Below, in pieces: positions 1-8,708 of a stretch of 64,000 nt of DNA (its first letter is position 1; every line of letters begins with the position of its first letter). The notes below the pieces were generated by a model. It was not told the DNA's origin. It saw nothing but the letters and a program-made list of their open reading frames with translations, and did no database searches. The stretch spans positions 16,434 through 80,433 of the forward strand of contig JANQGC010000008.1 of the NCBI GenBank assembly GCA_028277515.1, read 5' to 3'. Source of the stretch: Anaerolineae bacterium (lineage in GTDB: Bacteria > Chloroflexota > Anaerolineae > Promineifilales > Promineifilaceae). The position numbers were made by a program, and so were the translations under genes.

Positions 1-2
1 TA

Positions 3-647
3 CATCGCCTGTGCCGCGAGCAAAGTACGATTCCGGTGATCACCGGCGGTATCGGCATCTGCCATATTTACGTTGATGAATCGGCCGACCTGGACGATGC
101 GGTGGACATTATCGAAAATTCCAAAGTGCAGCGACCCAGCGTGTGCAATGCCCTGGACACGTTGCTCGTTCATCCATCGGTGGCCGCCGACTTGCTGCCA
201 AGGGTAGCCAAACGCCTTTCCATGAACGACGTCGAACTGCGCGCCACCGGATCCGCCCTGGCCATCTTGCAGAAAAATGGACACAAGGCGCGGATTGTGG
301 CCGCCGGCCCGGACGATTTTGACCAGGAGTGGCTGTCGCTTATTTTAGGCGTAAAAGTAGTTAATGGGGTGAAGGAAGCCATCAACCATATTCATGAGCA
401 CAGCACTGAGCATAGCGAAAGCATCTTGACCAACAATTGGCATAACGCCCAGCAGTTTGTTAATGCCGTCAATTCCTCGGCCGTTTTCGTCAACGCCAGC
501 ACGCGTTTTAATGATGGCGGGCAGTTTGGCCTGGGTGCGGAAGTCGCCGTGAGCACGCAAAAACTGCACGCGCGCGGTCCGATGGGCCTGGAGGAACTGA
601 CGACTTACAAATGGGTCTGCATCGGCGACGGGCACATCCGAATGTAG
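3..647 (+). CDS. proA: Glutamate-5-semialdehyde dehydrogenase, C-terminal part (partial)
   Basis: Gamma-glutamyl phosphate reductase of proline synthesis; it reduces glutamyl-5-phosphate to the semialdehyde with NADPH in the cytosol. The frame is open from the window edge, so the start and N-terminal half lie outside. Visible family features are the [16 protein letters not shown] segment, the catalytic-cysteine region [12 protein letters not shown], and the C-terminal [29 protein letters not shown] stretch split here by position: the [16 protein letters not shown] core is at about residues 165-180 of the visible part. The stop is TAG at 645-647. The GTG at 36 is internal and not a start. Its usual partner proB would lie upstream, outside the window. 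Confidence 0.95.
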   Translation, partial: HRLCREQSTIPVITGGIGICHIYVDESADLDDAVDIIENSKVQRPSVCNALDTLLVHPSVAADLLPRVAKRLSMNDVELRATGSALAILQKNGHKARIVAAGPDDFDQEWLSLILGVKVVNGVKEAINHIHEHSTEHSESILTNNWHNAQQFVNAVNSSAVFVNASTRFNDGGQFGLGAEVAVSTQKLHARGPMGLEELTTYKWVCIGDGHIRM

Positions 648-803
648 CGGTGCCATCCACAGATTGCACCAATGGCCCAGATTTTTTGATCTGAAAACAG
701 AGCCATATGGCCGCCAAAGATGACGCCAATTTCTAACTAAAACGACTATCAATGCTTTCAATCCTCCTTCTGTGATATCTGTGTCATCTGTGGATTTTTT
801 ATA

Positions 804-1235
804 ATGACGAATCTCCTGGAAAAAGCAATTGCCGCCGCCCTGAAAGCCCATGCCGGGATGAAGACGCGCAACGGCCGGCCGTATATCCTGCATCCCCTCC
901 GCCTGATGATAAAGATGGACAATGAAGATGAAATGATCACCGCCGTACTGCATGATGTCGTCGAGGACAGCGTGATGACCCTCAATGACTTGGCGGATAT
1001 AGGCTTCGGCCAAAATGTGATGGAAGCCTTGACCCTGCTCACTCACAATAAAGAGCAAGTTAGTTACGACGAATATATTGAGGGCATTAAAGGCAATCCC
1101 CTGGCCACCAAAATCAAGCTGGCCGATTTAAAGCACAACATGGACATCCGCCGCCTTCCCAACCCCATGAGAGACAAAGATTTACGCCGCCTGAAACGCT
1201 ACCGCCGCGCCTGGAAAACCTTGACCGGCCGCTAA
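804..1235 (+). CDS. Small HD-domain phosphohydrolase, RelA/SpoT-hydrolase-like
   Basis: 143 residues, about the size of a stand-alone HD domain of the (p)ppGpp hydrolase (SpoT/Mesh1-like, HD_4) type. Metal-binding and active-site elements are visible: H-x-RNGRPYILHP, then AVLHDVVEDS (HD followed by ED), and KIKLADLKHNMD near the C-terminus, which matches the KxxDxxxN signature of alarmone hydrolases. No synthetase or TGS domain is present. It could hydrolyse ppGpp or another nucleotide; substrate is inferred from the family only. There is no good Shine-Dalgarno before the ATG. It is convergent with the leftward transglycosylase gene. Confidence 0.75.
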   Translation: MTNLLEKAIAAALKAHAGMKTRNGRPYILHPLRLMIKMDNEDEMITAVLHDVVEDSVMTLNDLADIGFGQNVMEALTLLTHNKEQVSYDEYIEGIKGNPLATKIKLADLKHNMDIRRLPNPMRDKDLRRLKRYRRAWKTLTGR

Positions 1236-1320
1236 CCTCCCTATCTCAATCGCCAATCCTATAAACCTTGACTGACCTCAACCCCGATATAAGCCAGACA
1301 CCGTGTATTTAGGATTAATC

Positions 1321-1368
1321 GTAGGGCGATTGGGTCCAATCGCCCGTCGAATGACCAATTCGACCTAC
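1321..1368. repeat. Two-hairpin palindromic element between convergent genes
   Basis: Almost every base of this 48-nt element can pair. A perfect 10-bp hairpin (1324-1333 with 1336-1345, GGGCGATTGG/CCAATCGCCC) is followed directly by a 7-bp hairpin (1346-1352 with 1358-1364, GTCGAAT/ATTCGAC), and the outer GTA/TAC close the whole into a three-way junction. It sits between the 3' ends of two convergent genes, so it may serve as a bidirectional terminator, or be a REP-like mobile palindrome. There is no U-run. Confidence 0.6.
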
Positions 1369-1425
1369 ACTTCCTCTGTCAACATGACAAACTGATAGAT
1401 AGCAATTTAGGCAAATTGCGTTACG

Positions 1426-3948
1426 TTACTCCCCGTATAAATAACGATAAATATTGTACCCGGCGTAAATGCGCGTCACATAAGCCAGCGTCTCCGGAAA
1501 ATCGATCACATCCACAAACTGATCAAGATCGCTCCCCGCTTCCCCATACCAGCGCGCGGCATTACCCGGCCCGGCATTATAAGCGGCTAATGCGGCGTGC
1601 ACATCGCCATTAAATGCTTGAAGCTGCTGATCGAGATAATAGGCACCGAAAGTCAGACCCACATAGGGCTTATAAAGATCTTCATTGACATATCCCTCCG
1701 GCCAACCTAAGCGTTCGGCAATCCAGGCACCTGTCTCCGGAATGACCTGGCTCAATCCCTGCGCGGCCGCTCCGGACGTAGCGAAACTCTCAAATAAACT
1801 CTCCTGCCTGACCAATGAAAACTGCAAGCGTGGATCGTAGCCATGCTGTTCGGATAGAGGCAAGATCTGATCACTGTAATAGGTTGGGTAAGCGAGCCGG
1901 CCGAGCGCCTTAGGCGCTTCAAAAACGCTGACTCCGGCCAGGTTAAGCACATTGGCGGCAGCAATAATTGAAGAACGATAAAGTCCCAGGTCGCGCAAAA
2001 ATAAGGATAGCTGATAGCTCTCTAGCAGAGAATCGCCGCTGTCCAGGCGCAGATCTTCTAATTCCCACTTACCTTCCTCAACCAATCCCAATTCCCACAG
2101 CTTCCGGCCCACATGTAGTCGAGCATCTTCTTGCAGCACACCGCTCAATTCGCCCGGCGCTTCCTGGTCGGCACTTTCATCAGCGGTGGCCTGCTCTAAA
2201 ATCCAATCATCCGCCTCATCAAAGCCTGCATCATCCTCAGGGAGTTCAAAAGGATCTGATGATGTGTAAGGCTCGATCCCGCGGATCAAATCTGCGGTAC
2301 GTTGGGCATGGTAATGATCGGCCGGATTTTCAGCGATTATTTCTTCCAAGGCCTCTAACAGATCGCCGTCTTCATCCACTTCCAGGGCCATTAAGCGCAG
2401 CATGGCCTCGCTGCCATAACGGGTTGTGGGATAATCCTGTGCGGTCTGTAGCCATACCGCTTGCGCTTCTTCCTCATTTTCTTGCGCCTGGTGAATGCTG
2501 CCGGCACGAAACAGCGCTTCCGAGGCATTTTCATCTTCAGGAAAATCGCCGGCCAGTTGCAGATAGCGTTCGCGAGCTTCTTCATCCTCGTCCAACTGCT
2601 CCAAATAAGAAGCCAGCCACCAGGTAGCGGGTGCAGCCTCCTCTCCGCCCGGATATTCCTCTAAATATTGCTCGAACAGGGCAACGGCCGTCTCCAACTC
2701 GCCCGCCCGCCCCTGCATCCAGGCTTTTTCCACCAATGCCTGGGCCGGTTCATAGGCAGCATATATATCCAGTTCCGCCAGGGCCGGTTCCAGGTCACCC
2801 AAAGCCTCATAAGAAAGGGCGATATAGCGATAACTTTCCGGGTCAAAGCTATTGGGATTATCACTGATATGCTCTTCAAAGGCGGTGATGCCGGGGGCGT
2901 ATGCGGCGGCATAATAGTCGACCAGGCCGCGCTGGAAACTATCCACCACCTGCTCCCCTTTCACCAATTCCACCAATCCCAAATAACTTTCATAGATCTC
3001 AGGATACGTTTCCACGCCATGTAAAAAGCGCTCGTAGGCCGTCTCCGTTTCCCCGGCCAACAGATAGGCCGCCCCGGCCAGGTAAGTCATTTGGCCGCGC
3101 GTAGCCTCAGTTCGGGCCAAATCGTATATCGCATCATACTGGGCAACGGCCAGGTCATTTTCCCCGGCATCAAGGTAATAATCAGCGATAATCAGCCGCG
3201 TCTGCACCTCTTTCACACGATAAGCTGGACCTTCCAGCGCCGCCTCATAAGCTTGCAGGGCGGATTCGCTGTCACCCAGGGCCAGGTAAGCATCGGCAAT
3301 GAGCGGTTGAACATAAGCGGCCATATCGGGATTGCTATTCAGGTAGGCTAAATATTCCGCGACGGCCGTTTCATATTCACCTAAAGCCATACTGGCCTGG
3401 GCTAACTGAAAATGGGCTTCGGGCGGCGGATTACCTTCCGGCAGGTTCAGCAGTTGGTGGAACATTGTCGCCGCTTCGCCAACCTGCTCGTCGGACAAGT
3501 AGGCCAGACCTAGATCATAAAGCAATACCCCTTGATCGGCAGCGTCCAGATCGGTTTCCTGTTGCAGCGCCAAACTGAACTGCTCAACGGCCGTGTCATA
3601 ATCGCCATATGCCAATGCCCGCTCTCCAATTTCAACACGTTCTTCAATGTCAGGAGTCGCCTCTACCGATGGGTCTCCAGCACCTTCTAACTCCAGGATA
3701 TAGGCTGGCGTTCTCGTCTTCTCGACCGTTGGCGTAATCAATGGCGTGGGCAATGGAGGTGTAGGCGCACCGGCAGCCAACGTTGGCGTTGGCAAGATAC
3801 TCAAGGCCGGTGTCTCTTCAACCGTTTCAGGAGTGGCGCCGGCAAGCGGCTGCTGTTCCTCCCCACAAGCGGAAAACAGGCTTGCAGCCAGCAAAATTAG
3901 GATAAAAAAGATCCCGTTCCTAATCGGCCGAAAACAATCAGAAGTCAT
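1426..3948 (-). CDS. Lipoprotein TPR-rich soluble lytic murein transglycosylase
   Basis: 840 residues. The N-terminus has a lipoprotein signal (hydrophobic ILILLAASLFSAC, lipobox at about residue 28), then a Pro/Thr-rich spacer to about residue 90, a long set of TPR-type helical repeats (about 100-600) and a C-terminal SLT domain (about 700-840). The catalytic Glu is in LVRQESLFES (about residue 716); GAAAQGLSQVIPETG and LAAYNAGPGNA are typical Slt70 motifs. It should cleave glycan strands of peptidoglycan to 1,6-anhydromuramic products outside the membrane, with the TPR part shaping substrate access as in the Slt70 doughnut. It heads no tight operon; the next leftward gene upstream ends 82 nt before it. 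Confidence 0.9.
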   Translation of the reverse strand: MTSDCFRPIRNGIFFILILLAASLFSACGEEQQPLAGATPETVEETPALSILPTPTLAAGAPTPPLPTPLITPTVEKTRTPAYILELEGAGDPSVEATPDIEERVEIGERALAYGDYDTAVEQFSLALQQETDLDAADQGVLLYDLGLAYLSDEQVGEAATMFHQLLNLPEGNPPPEAHFQLAQASMALGEYETAVAEYLAYLNSNPDMAAYVQPLIADAYLALGDSESALQAYEAALEGPAYRVKEVQTRLIIADYYLDAGENDLAVAQYDAIYDLARTEATRGQMTYLAGAAYLLAGETETAYERFLHGVETYPEIYESYLGLVELVKGEQVVDSFQRGLVDYYAAAYAPGITAFEEHISDNPNSFDPESYRYIALSYEALGDLEPALAELDIYAAYEPAQALVEKAWMQGRAGELETAVALFEQYLEEYPGGEEAAPATWWLASYLEQLDEDEEARERYLQLAGDFPEDENASEALFRAGSIHQAQENEEEAQAVWLQTAQDYPTTRYGSEAMLRLMALEVDEDGDLLEALEEIIAENPADHYHAQRTADLIRGIEPYTSSDPFELPEDDAGFDEADDWILEQATADESADQEAPGELSGVLQEDARLHVGRKLWELGLVEEGKWELEDLRLDSGDSLLESYQLSLFLRDLGLYRSSIIAAANVLNLAGVSVFEAPKALGRLAYPTYYSDQILPLSEQHGYDPRLQFSLVRQESLFESFATSGAAAQGLSQVIPETGAWIAERLGWPEGYVNEDLYKPYVGLTFGAYYLDQQLQAFNGDVHAALAAYNAGPGNAARWYGEAGSDLDQFVDVIDFPETLAYVTRIYAGYNIYRYLYGE

Positions 3949-4030
3949 ACGAGGTGATCAGTTAAACGAAAGTATAGCTCCGTTTGAAGCAATGATTCCC
4001 CACTTTTTCATCATCAAGTCACTTCGTCCC

Positions 4031-5110
4031 TTAACCGGTTCCTTCATCCTTATTACCGGCAGCAGATGGCGATTCCTGGCCGGCATTTCCTGAAAGATCA
4101 AGAGGACGGCTTTCTATGATCGTTTCCCCCGCCGGATCGGAGGCCGGTTGGGCCGGAACAGGCTCAGCTTCACTCTCTCTCGGAGGTGGTGGGGGCTGTT
4201 TCTCTGCAACAATCGCCGGTGGTTGGCTCTGCGGTGGGGGGTCAGCAGCTTCCTGTGTTTGGCTATCACGCTGTCCGGTGATCAACTCCCAACCCAGATA
4301 TAAAGGGGCTAATTGAGTTAAGGTCAAGAAAATAAAGGCCACAACGAGAACGGTTTTAACGGTGTCCAACTGGGCCAAAACCTGGGCTTGCGATCGCACC
4401 AGAGAAGCGGTAATTCGATCAAGCAAACTCAAATATTCATCGATAATGGGCACAAATTCCGCCACCTGTGTATTGATTCGATCTAAATCTTCCGATGACG
4501 TTTGAATATCACTGCTGACTCTCGCTAAATCAGTTGATAGGAGTTCTAAATCCCCTTGCAACGAACGCAATTCCTGTGGCATACCCTCCAGGCTTTCTCC
4601 CAGGGACAAAATGGTCTCATCAAATGGCTCCTCCGGCTCATATTCAATCCCTAGATCAAAATCAAGCGTGATCGGATTAAATGGTATGGGGATGGTCTGA
4701 TTGACACCAAAATTACTGAGGGTGGTCATCGCCGAGTCTACAACGCCGGCGACGCCGGCGACATTAGGCAGTGCGTCCTGAATGGCCTCTATATTGTTGG
4801 GAATATCTTCGGAAACGACAGCGGTCATGCTATCAAAAACCGGTTGGCTGTTGGATACGGTTGTCGATATATTTCCACTCAGAGAGACGGCCGTCTCTAT
4901 TGCGCTATTGGCCTCGACAATCGTCGCCTTGGTTTGATCGAGCGTGAGCGCCACCGTGTCCAATGTTTCAATCGTCAAAACCAACACATTGGTCGCACTC
5001 TCAGCCACGGAATCCACAACCCGGCCGGAAAAAAAAGCACTCCCGATCAGCAAGGCAATGGTGATCAAACTAACTATAAAAATAATAATGCCTAACAATC
5101 GTCGAAACAT
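4031..5110 (-). CDS. Two-TM membrane protein with coiled coil and Pro-rich tail
   Basis: 359 residues. A first membrane segment (LLGIIIFIVSLITIALLIGSAFF, about 5-28) and a second one (VLVVAFIFLTLTQLAPLYLGW, about 250-272) bracket a roughly 220-residue region rich in T, S, N and E with heptad-like helices, probably an extracytoplasmic coiled coil. The C-terminal 80 residues are low complexity (PPPQSQPPAIVAEKQPPPPPR and similar). I recognise no family. The topology resembles sensor or methyl-accepting-type membrane proteins, but no signalling domain is visible. The gene upstream (DUF4037) ends 35 nt away, so the two may be cotranscribed. Confidence 0.75.
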   Translation of the reverse strand: MFRRLLGIIIFIVSLITIALLIGSAFFSGRVVDSVAESATNVLVLTIETLDTVALTLDQTKATIVEANSAIETAVSLSGNISTTVSNSQPVFDSMTAVVSEDIPNNIEAIQDALPNVAGVAGVVDSAMTTLSNFGVNQTIPIPFNPITLDFDLGIEYEPEEPFDETILSLGESLEGMPQELRSLQGDLELLSTDLARVSSDIQTSSEDLDRINTQVAEFVPIIDEYLSLLDRITASLVRSQAQVLAQLDTVKTVLVVAFIFLTLTQLAPLYLGWELITGQRDSQTQEAADPPPQSQPPAIVAEKQPPPPPRESEAEPVPAQPASDPAGETIIESRPLDLSGNAGQESPSAAGNKDEGTG

Positions 5111-5145
5111 AAGCCTTCCTCCACTTAAATCATTCTTTGAGTACC

Positions 5146-6234
5146 CTATTTGTACAACGATTCCAATCTTTTGTGTAGTCGAGGATAAGATCGTAAATCG
5201 GTACTGTGACTGAACTGGTCGATACTGCCAACGGCCGTGCCGATTTGCTTAACCAGTGGGTCGCCTATATGCGCCCGCAGTGCATCAACAAATCGCCCGG
5301 CATTGATGATGCGATAAGGCCGGTTATGAAAAAACGTAACAACTTCCGGCAGGGGTTCGGTGATACCCAGCCTGTTATGCATGGCGGCGACAATTTCATA
5401 TGCCTGGCAGAGGTAAGTCTCCCGTTTCGGCCACTTTTCGGCCGCCATCACCCGATGCAGGAGTGGCGTCAGGACCTCAGCACTTTGCAAACGGCTGAAA
5501 GCCGTACCAAACCATTTCGGGTAAGGGGTATAGGTTTTCTCCATCAAGAAACAAAGAAACATGATGTCATGAACCAGGCGTGTGGCCAGGATGCGCGACC
5601 CCAATTCATCACCCACATCCCCGGTGCGGCCGACAAAATGCTCTTCTTGCCCAATGCGTGACCATTGGGCGGCTAAAAGATAGAGCCAGACATCTTGCGG
5701 ATAGTATTGCAGCCTGGCTCTAACCGCTTCAAGTTGCCCTAACCCATCATGGAAAACTTGGCCCGTGGTCACTCCTAACAGATGCTGTTGAGGCCAGGTT
5801 AGCCATTGATAAACGGTTGGCTCTTGTGAGGGATCATCATAGGCCATATATTCAGTAAAAAATTGAGGAACGGTGACGATCTCGACCCGATGATTCACCG
5901 GACCATCCGTTTCCGCCAACAGCCGCGACCCTTCTTGATCCGGGTCCGTGAAATGAGTCGAATAACCATGCACTTTTTTGGGCAATTGACGGCATAAGAG
6001 CTCGTTGATTTCTGCGGACAGATTTTTGTGATCTTCTCGATTTAAAAATAGCTGCAAGCGCGGTCCCCAATCATGGTCGCGAGATAAAGGCGTATCATAG
6101 CCCAGCACATCCGACCCACTGCCCAGACGTGCGGCCGAATATGGCAGGCCGGAAAACTCCTTTTCCAGGATCGGTTGAACCGCATCTGCAAAAAATAAGC
6201 GGCTTAATTCCAACCCTGGGATAAATTCAGGCAT
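5146..6234 (-). CDS. DUF4037 nucleotidyltransferase-fold protein
   Basis: 362 residues. The N-terminal part has GSGSDVLGYDTPLSRDHDWG (about residues 37-56), the GS...DxD(W)G pattern of the nucleotidyltransferase fold seen in DUF4037 proteins, followed by a helical C-terminal half typical of that family. The length fits the family. Some nucleotidyltransferases with this fold modify small molecules or tRNA; the actual substrate is unknown. It starts at an ATG just 11 nt downstream of the shortened substrate-binding lipoprotein gene, consistent with one leftward operon. Confidence 0.8.
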   Translation of the reverse strand: MPEFIPGLELSRLFFADAVQPILEKEFSGLPYSAARLGSGSDVLGYDTPLSRDHDWGPRLQLFLNREDHKNLSAEINELLCRQLPKKVHGYSTHFTDPDQEGSRLLAETDGPVNHRVEIVTVPQFFTEYMAYDDPSQEPTVYQWLTWPQQHLLGVTTGQVFHDGLGQLEAVRARLQYYPQDVWLYLLAAQWSRIGQEEHFVGRTGDVGDELGSRILATRLVHDIMFLCFLMEKTYTPYPKWFGTAFSRLQSAEVLTPLLHRVMAAEKWPKRETYLCQAYEIVAAMHNRLGITEPLPEVVTFFHNRPYRIINAGRFVDALRAHIGDPLVKQIGTAVGSIDQFSHSTDLRSYPRLHKRLESLYK

Positions 6235-6245
6235 ACTGCGCTCCT

Positions 6246-6932
6246 TTAGTTCACCCTGATATATGCGTCTCTAACTGATTCACGGGTGATTTCGCCACTT
6301 TCTTCTGAAGCCAGGCGAAAAGCCGCAAACAATTCCTGAAAAGCATCATATGCCGCTCCCGCGTAGGGTCCGGGCATCTCGTCAAATGGGGTGACCTGGG
6401 CATAAGCGGCCGTAAATTCAGAGGACAGAGCTACCGGATCAATAATGTCATATGGCGCTTGCCCGCCCGGTAGCAAAACAAGTCCATTCTGAGTGTAGAT
6501 CGACTCGGCAGCGGCCGTCTTATCCGTTTGCCAATGCCCAACCACGGCGACAACGGCCGGATCGATAACCAGGGATTCGGCCGTCGCCTGAGCAAATTCG
6601 ACTGTGCCACCATCATCAAGGGCGACAAGGGCCACGCGTGTGCCGTCAATGCCGCCTGCTTCATTTATCTCGCGCACCGCCAGCCGTGCGCTGTACAAAA
6701 CATCATAGCCCACGTCACGCTGCCGCCCCTCAAAAGGAGCAACCAGGCCGATTTTAACAACAGGATCCACGCTTTGGCAGCCAACACCCGCCAAAAAGAG
6801 CAGGCTGAGCAGAAAAAACAATATGTAAGACGATTTGGCAAATCGTCTCCGCTCTCGTCCGTTCTCATCAGCGTTAGGCCTATAAAACGATTTGGTAAAT
6901 CGTTCTACAAAGCTAGCGGCAGCGTTGGACAT
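6246..6932 (-). CDS. Shortened periplasmic-binding-protein-like lipoprotein
   Basis: 228 residues from the ATG at 6932, chosen because an AGGAG lies about 11 nt upstream and the start overlaps the end of mltG by 20 nt. After a basic N-terminus and hydrophobic segment ending in GVGC (about residues 32-52, lipoprotein-like though a poor lipobox), the sequence VKIGLVAPFEGRQRDVGYDV...AVREINEAGG is the start of a branched-chain-amino-acid-type substrate-binding protein (Peripla_BP_6). Family members are usually near 380 residues. Here the N-lobe runs to VVGHW...LVLLPGG and then jumps to EFTAAYAQVTPFDEMPGPYAGAAYDA, which normally lies in the distal part, so roughly 130 central residues are absent without breaking the frame. 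The basic N-terminus is encoded by two palindromic repeats. It may be a remodelled binding or scaffold protein, or a decaying gene. Confidence 0.7.
   Translation of the reverse strand: MSNAAASFVERFTKSFYRPNADENGRERRRFAKSSYILFFLLSLLFLAGVGCQSVDPVVKIGLVAPFEGRQRDVGYDVLYSARLAVREINEAGGIDGTRVALVALDDGGTVEFAQATAESLVIDPAVVAVVGHWQTDKTAAAESIYTQNGLVLLPGGQAPYDIIDPVALSSEFTAAYAQVTPFDEMPGPYAGAAYDAFQELFAAFRLASEESGEITRESVRDAYIRVN
6828..6904. repeat. Pair of related palindromes inside a 5' coding region
   Basis: Two near-identical palindromes: 6828-6848 (AGACGATTT-GGC-AAATCGTCT, 9-bp arms) and 6886-6904 (AACGATTT-GGT-AAATCGTT, 8-bp arms), 37 nt apart. They look like REP-type palindromic repeats. They fall in the first 35 codons of the substrate-binding-like lipoprotein gene and encode its Arg/Lys-rich leader. 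Confidence 0.7.
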
Positions 6933-8121
6933 ACGCCAGGTGCTCCTCATATGTTTGGCTGAAAATGTGCTGCCCTGTCTGCTCGGCCATACAGTCCAAA
7001 ACAAAAAATAAATAATTCGTCTGCGCCGGTTGGGCGATCGCTTGCAGCGAAGACAGGCCCGGATTAGCAATCGGGCCGGGCGGTAAGCCGGGTACCACGT
7101 AGGTATTGTATGGATGGTTATATTCTAAATCGGTCATCGCTAACGGTACTTTCCACCAGCTGTTGGTCGCGGGATGGAATCCGGCGGCGTACTGCACGGT
7201 CGGGTCGGCTTGCAGTGGCATCCCTTGGGCGACACGATTGAGATAGACGCTGGCGATGAGCGGCCGTTCATTCTCAATCAGCGCTTCCCTGGCCACAATC
7301 GAAGCCAGCGTGACAGCTTCATATAAGGTTAATCCTTGTGCCCCATAAGCCTGCCGCATGGCCGGCGTTACCTGGCGGTCGAAATTTTGCAGCATCTGGT
7401 CCAAGAGATAAGCTGCATCCGCATCCGGTGGCACAAGATAATTGCCGGGAAAGAGGAATCCTTCTAACGATCCGTTATCCGGCAGCGAATTAAGAAAGGG
7501 GTAGGCAGAAATGTCAAAGTGGCGTTCTCTCCGAGCCAGGGCTAAGAATTCCTGGGGATCAATTCGGGCTGCTTGATGGACGGAAAGTACATCGGCCATC
7601 TCTTCCAAACGGAGGCCGGGTAAGAAATGGATCGTGGCATCACGCAGCGACCCTTCTGTAATGGTAGCCGCCAGTTCCGGAATGGTTAGCTGTCCATTCA
7701 GGGTAAATTGCCCCGCCTGTAGCAGGGAATCCCAGCCATAAAAATGGAGATAATCAAGGAAAAGCCGGCCATCATTCAATAATCCGACCTGCTCCAGATC
7801 ATCAATGACCTGATCGGCCGTCGCGCCAGCGGGAATCACAAACTGCGTATCAGGAGCGCTGCCCGCCGGTTGAAGTAGATCGTCCAGGCGGCCATTTAAA
7901 GCGTTCAGCAATAAGAGACGCCGCAGCGGGTTAAGGTCGGGATCGGCGTCACTGTAACGAATGGCCCCGCCGAAAAGCTGGCCCCGCCGGACCGTATTGG
8001 CCGCGATGATAGTTGAGGCTAGACAGGCGAATATGAGCAACAGGAACAGGAGCGACCGGCAGCCAATACGTCGTCTCTTTTTCGGTTCCGGATCCACAAT
8101 CAGCGGTTTTTCTGTAGACAT
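6913..8121 (-). CDS. mltG: Endolytic murein transglycosylase MltG
   Basis: 402 residues, YceG/MltG family. A basic N-terminus and one membrane anchor (LLFLLLIFACLASTIIAANTV, about 24-44) lead into a LysM-like region and the YceG domain. Diagnostic stretches are LTLYEAVTLASIVAREAL with the catalytic Glu at about residue 277, ASVYLNRVAQGMPLQADPTVQYA, and YNTYVVPGLPPGPIANPG. The enzyme cuts nascent glycan strands at the membrane and terminates their growth. It is placed 14 nt after yqgF (stop at 8136), the usual bacterial pairing of Holliday-resolvase-like yqgF with mltG. Confidence 0.95.
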   Translation of the reverse strand: MSTEKPLIVDPEPKKRRRIGCRSLLFLLLIFACLASTIIAANTVRRGQLFGGAIRYSDADPDLNPLRRLLLLNALNGRLDDLLQPAGSAPDTQFVIPAGATADQVIDDLEQVGLLNDGRLFLDYLHFYGWDSLLQAGQFTLNGQLTIPELAATITEGSLRDATIHFLPGLRLEEMADVLSVHQAARIDPQEFLALARRERHFDISAYPFLNSLPDNGSLEGFLFPGNYLVPPDADAAYLLDQMLQNFDRQVTPAMRQAYGAQGLTLYEAVTLASIVAREALIENERPLIASVYLNRVAQGMPLQADPTVQYAAGFHPATNSWWKVPLAMTDLEYNHPYNTYVVPGLPPGPIANPGLSSLQAIAQPAQTNYLFFVLDCMAEQTGQHIFSQTYEEHLAYVQRCR

Positions 8122-8135
8122 CTTACTAAAATCGA

Positions 8136-8564
8136 CTAATTCACGCGGTGGGCATCTAAATAATCTTGCAATATGAATGCGGCAGCTACGGCGTCAACGC
8201 GTTCTTTGACCTTCTTGCCCTGTTTCCCGCGCGCTCGCAAACTGGCCTCCGCCTGCTTTGTTGAAAAGCTTTCATCCCAGAAGATAACCGGTACGTCGAT
8301 ATGGCGGCTCAATTCGGTCGTATAATCACGCACCCAGGCTGCCCGCTGTCCTTCAACCCCGCTGAGCGGCACAGGCAGGCCCATCACCAGCAACCGGATC
8401 TCTTCCCGATCAATAATGTCCTTATATCGCTGGAAATCTTCCTTTCGTGAGCGGCGTTTGATCACGCCATACGATTTGGCCACCATCCGTGTGGGATCAC
8501 TGACTGCCACGCCGATGCGTTTTTCGCCAAGATCGAGGGCCATCACCTTCCCTTTAGTTTCCAT
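8136..8564 (-). CDS. yqgF: YqgF/RuvX RNase-H-fold nuclease (putative Holliday junction resolvase)
   Basis: 142 residues, the normal family size. MALDLGEKRIGVAVSDPTRMVA (split about residues 8-28) carries the first catalytic Asp of the RNase H fold; LLVMGLPVPLSGVEG and FWDESFSTKQAE with Glu/Asp, and RVDAVAAAFILQDYL with the terminal catalytic Asp, complete the site. The family acts in 16S rRNA 5' end maturation and is widely annotated as a putative Holliday junction resolvase. It lies between the alaS terminator and mltG and probably starts the yqgF-mltG transcript. Confidence 0.95.
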   Translation of the reverse strand: METKGKVMALDLGEKRIGVAVSDPTRMVAKSYGVIKRRSRKEDFQRYKDIIDREEIRLLVMGLPVPLSGVEGQRAAWVRDYTTELSRHIDVPVIFWDESFSTKQAEASLRARGKQGKKVKERVDAVAAAFILQDYLDAHRVN

Positions 8565-8585
8565 AACGATCTAAGGATAACAAAA

Positions 8586-8604
8586 AAGGGTCAAAATGAC
8601 CCTT
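8586..8604 (-). terminator. Intrinsic terminator after alaS
   Basis: Perfect 8-bp hairpin AAGGGTCA-AAA-TGACCCTT; read on the minus strand it is followed by six T residues. It lies 105 nt past the alaS stop and 22 nt before the yqgF start, so it should end the alaS transcript. Confidence 0.8.
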
Positions 8605-8644
8605 CGATTTAATAACGATTACGCTTCCTTTATCTACGTCTTAA

Positions 8645-8702
8645 GTGACAGTCACTTTATTAACAGTGCTGCCACTTAAACAATGACCAAAGTGACTGTC
8701 AC
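8645..8702. repeat. 14-bp perfect inverted repeat next to the alaS stop codon
   Basis: GTGACAGTCACTTT (8645-8658) and its exact reverse complement AAAGTGACTGTCAC (8689-8702) are separated by 30 nt. Each arm is also nearly self-palindromic (GTGAC/GTCAC). It ends 6 nt from the alaS stop codon. No U-run follows, so it is not a simple terminator; it may stabilise the 3' end of the mRNA or bind a protein. Confidence 0.6.
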
Positions 8703-8708
8703 ATTACT

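Noticed and set aside
345..1058. 237-residue minus-strand frame across proA and the HD gene
   Set aside because: It lies opposite two well-supported genes and its translation has no family features; a shadow frame.
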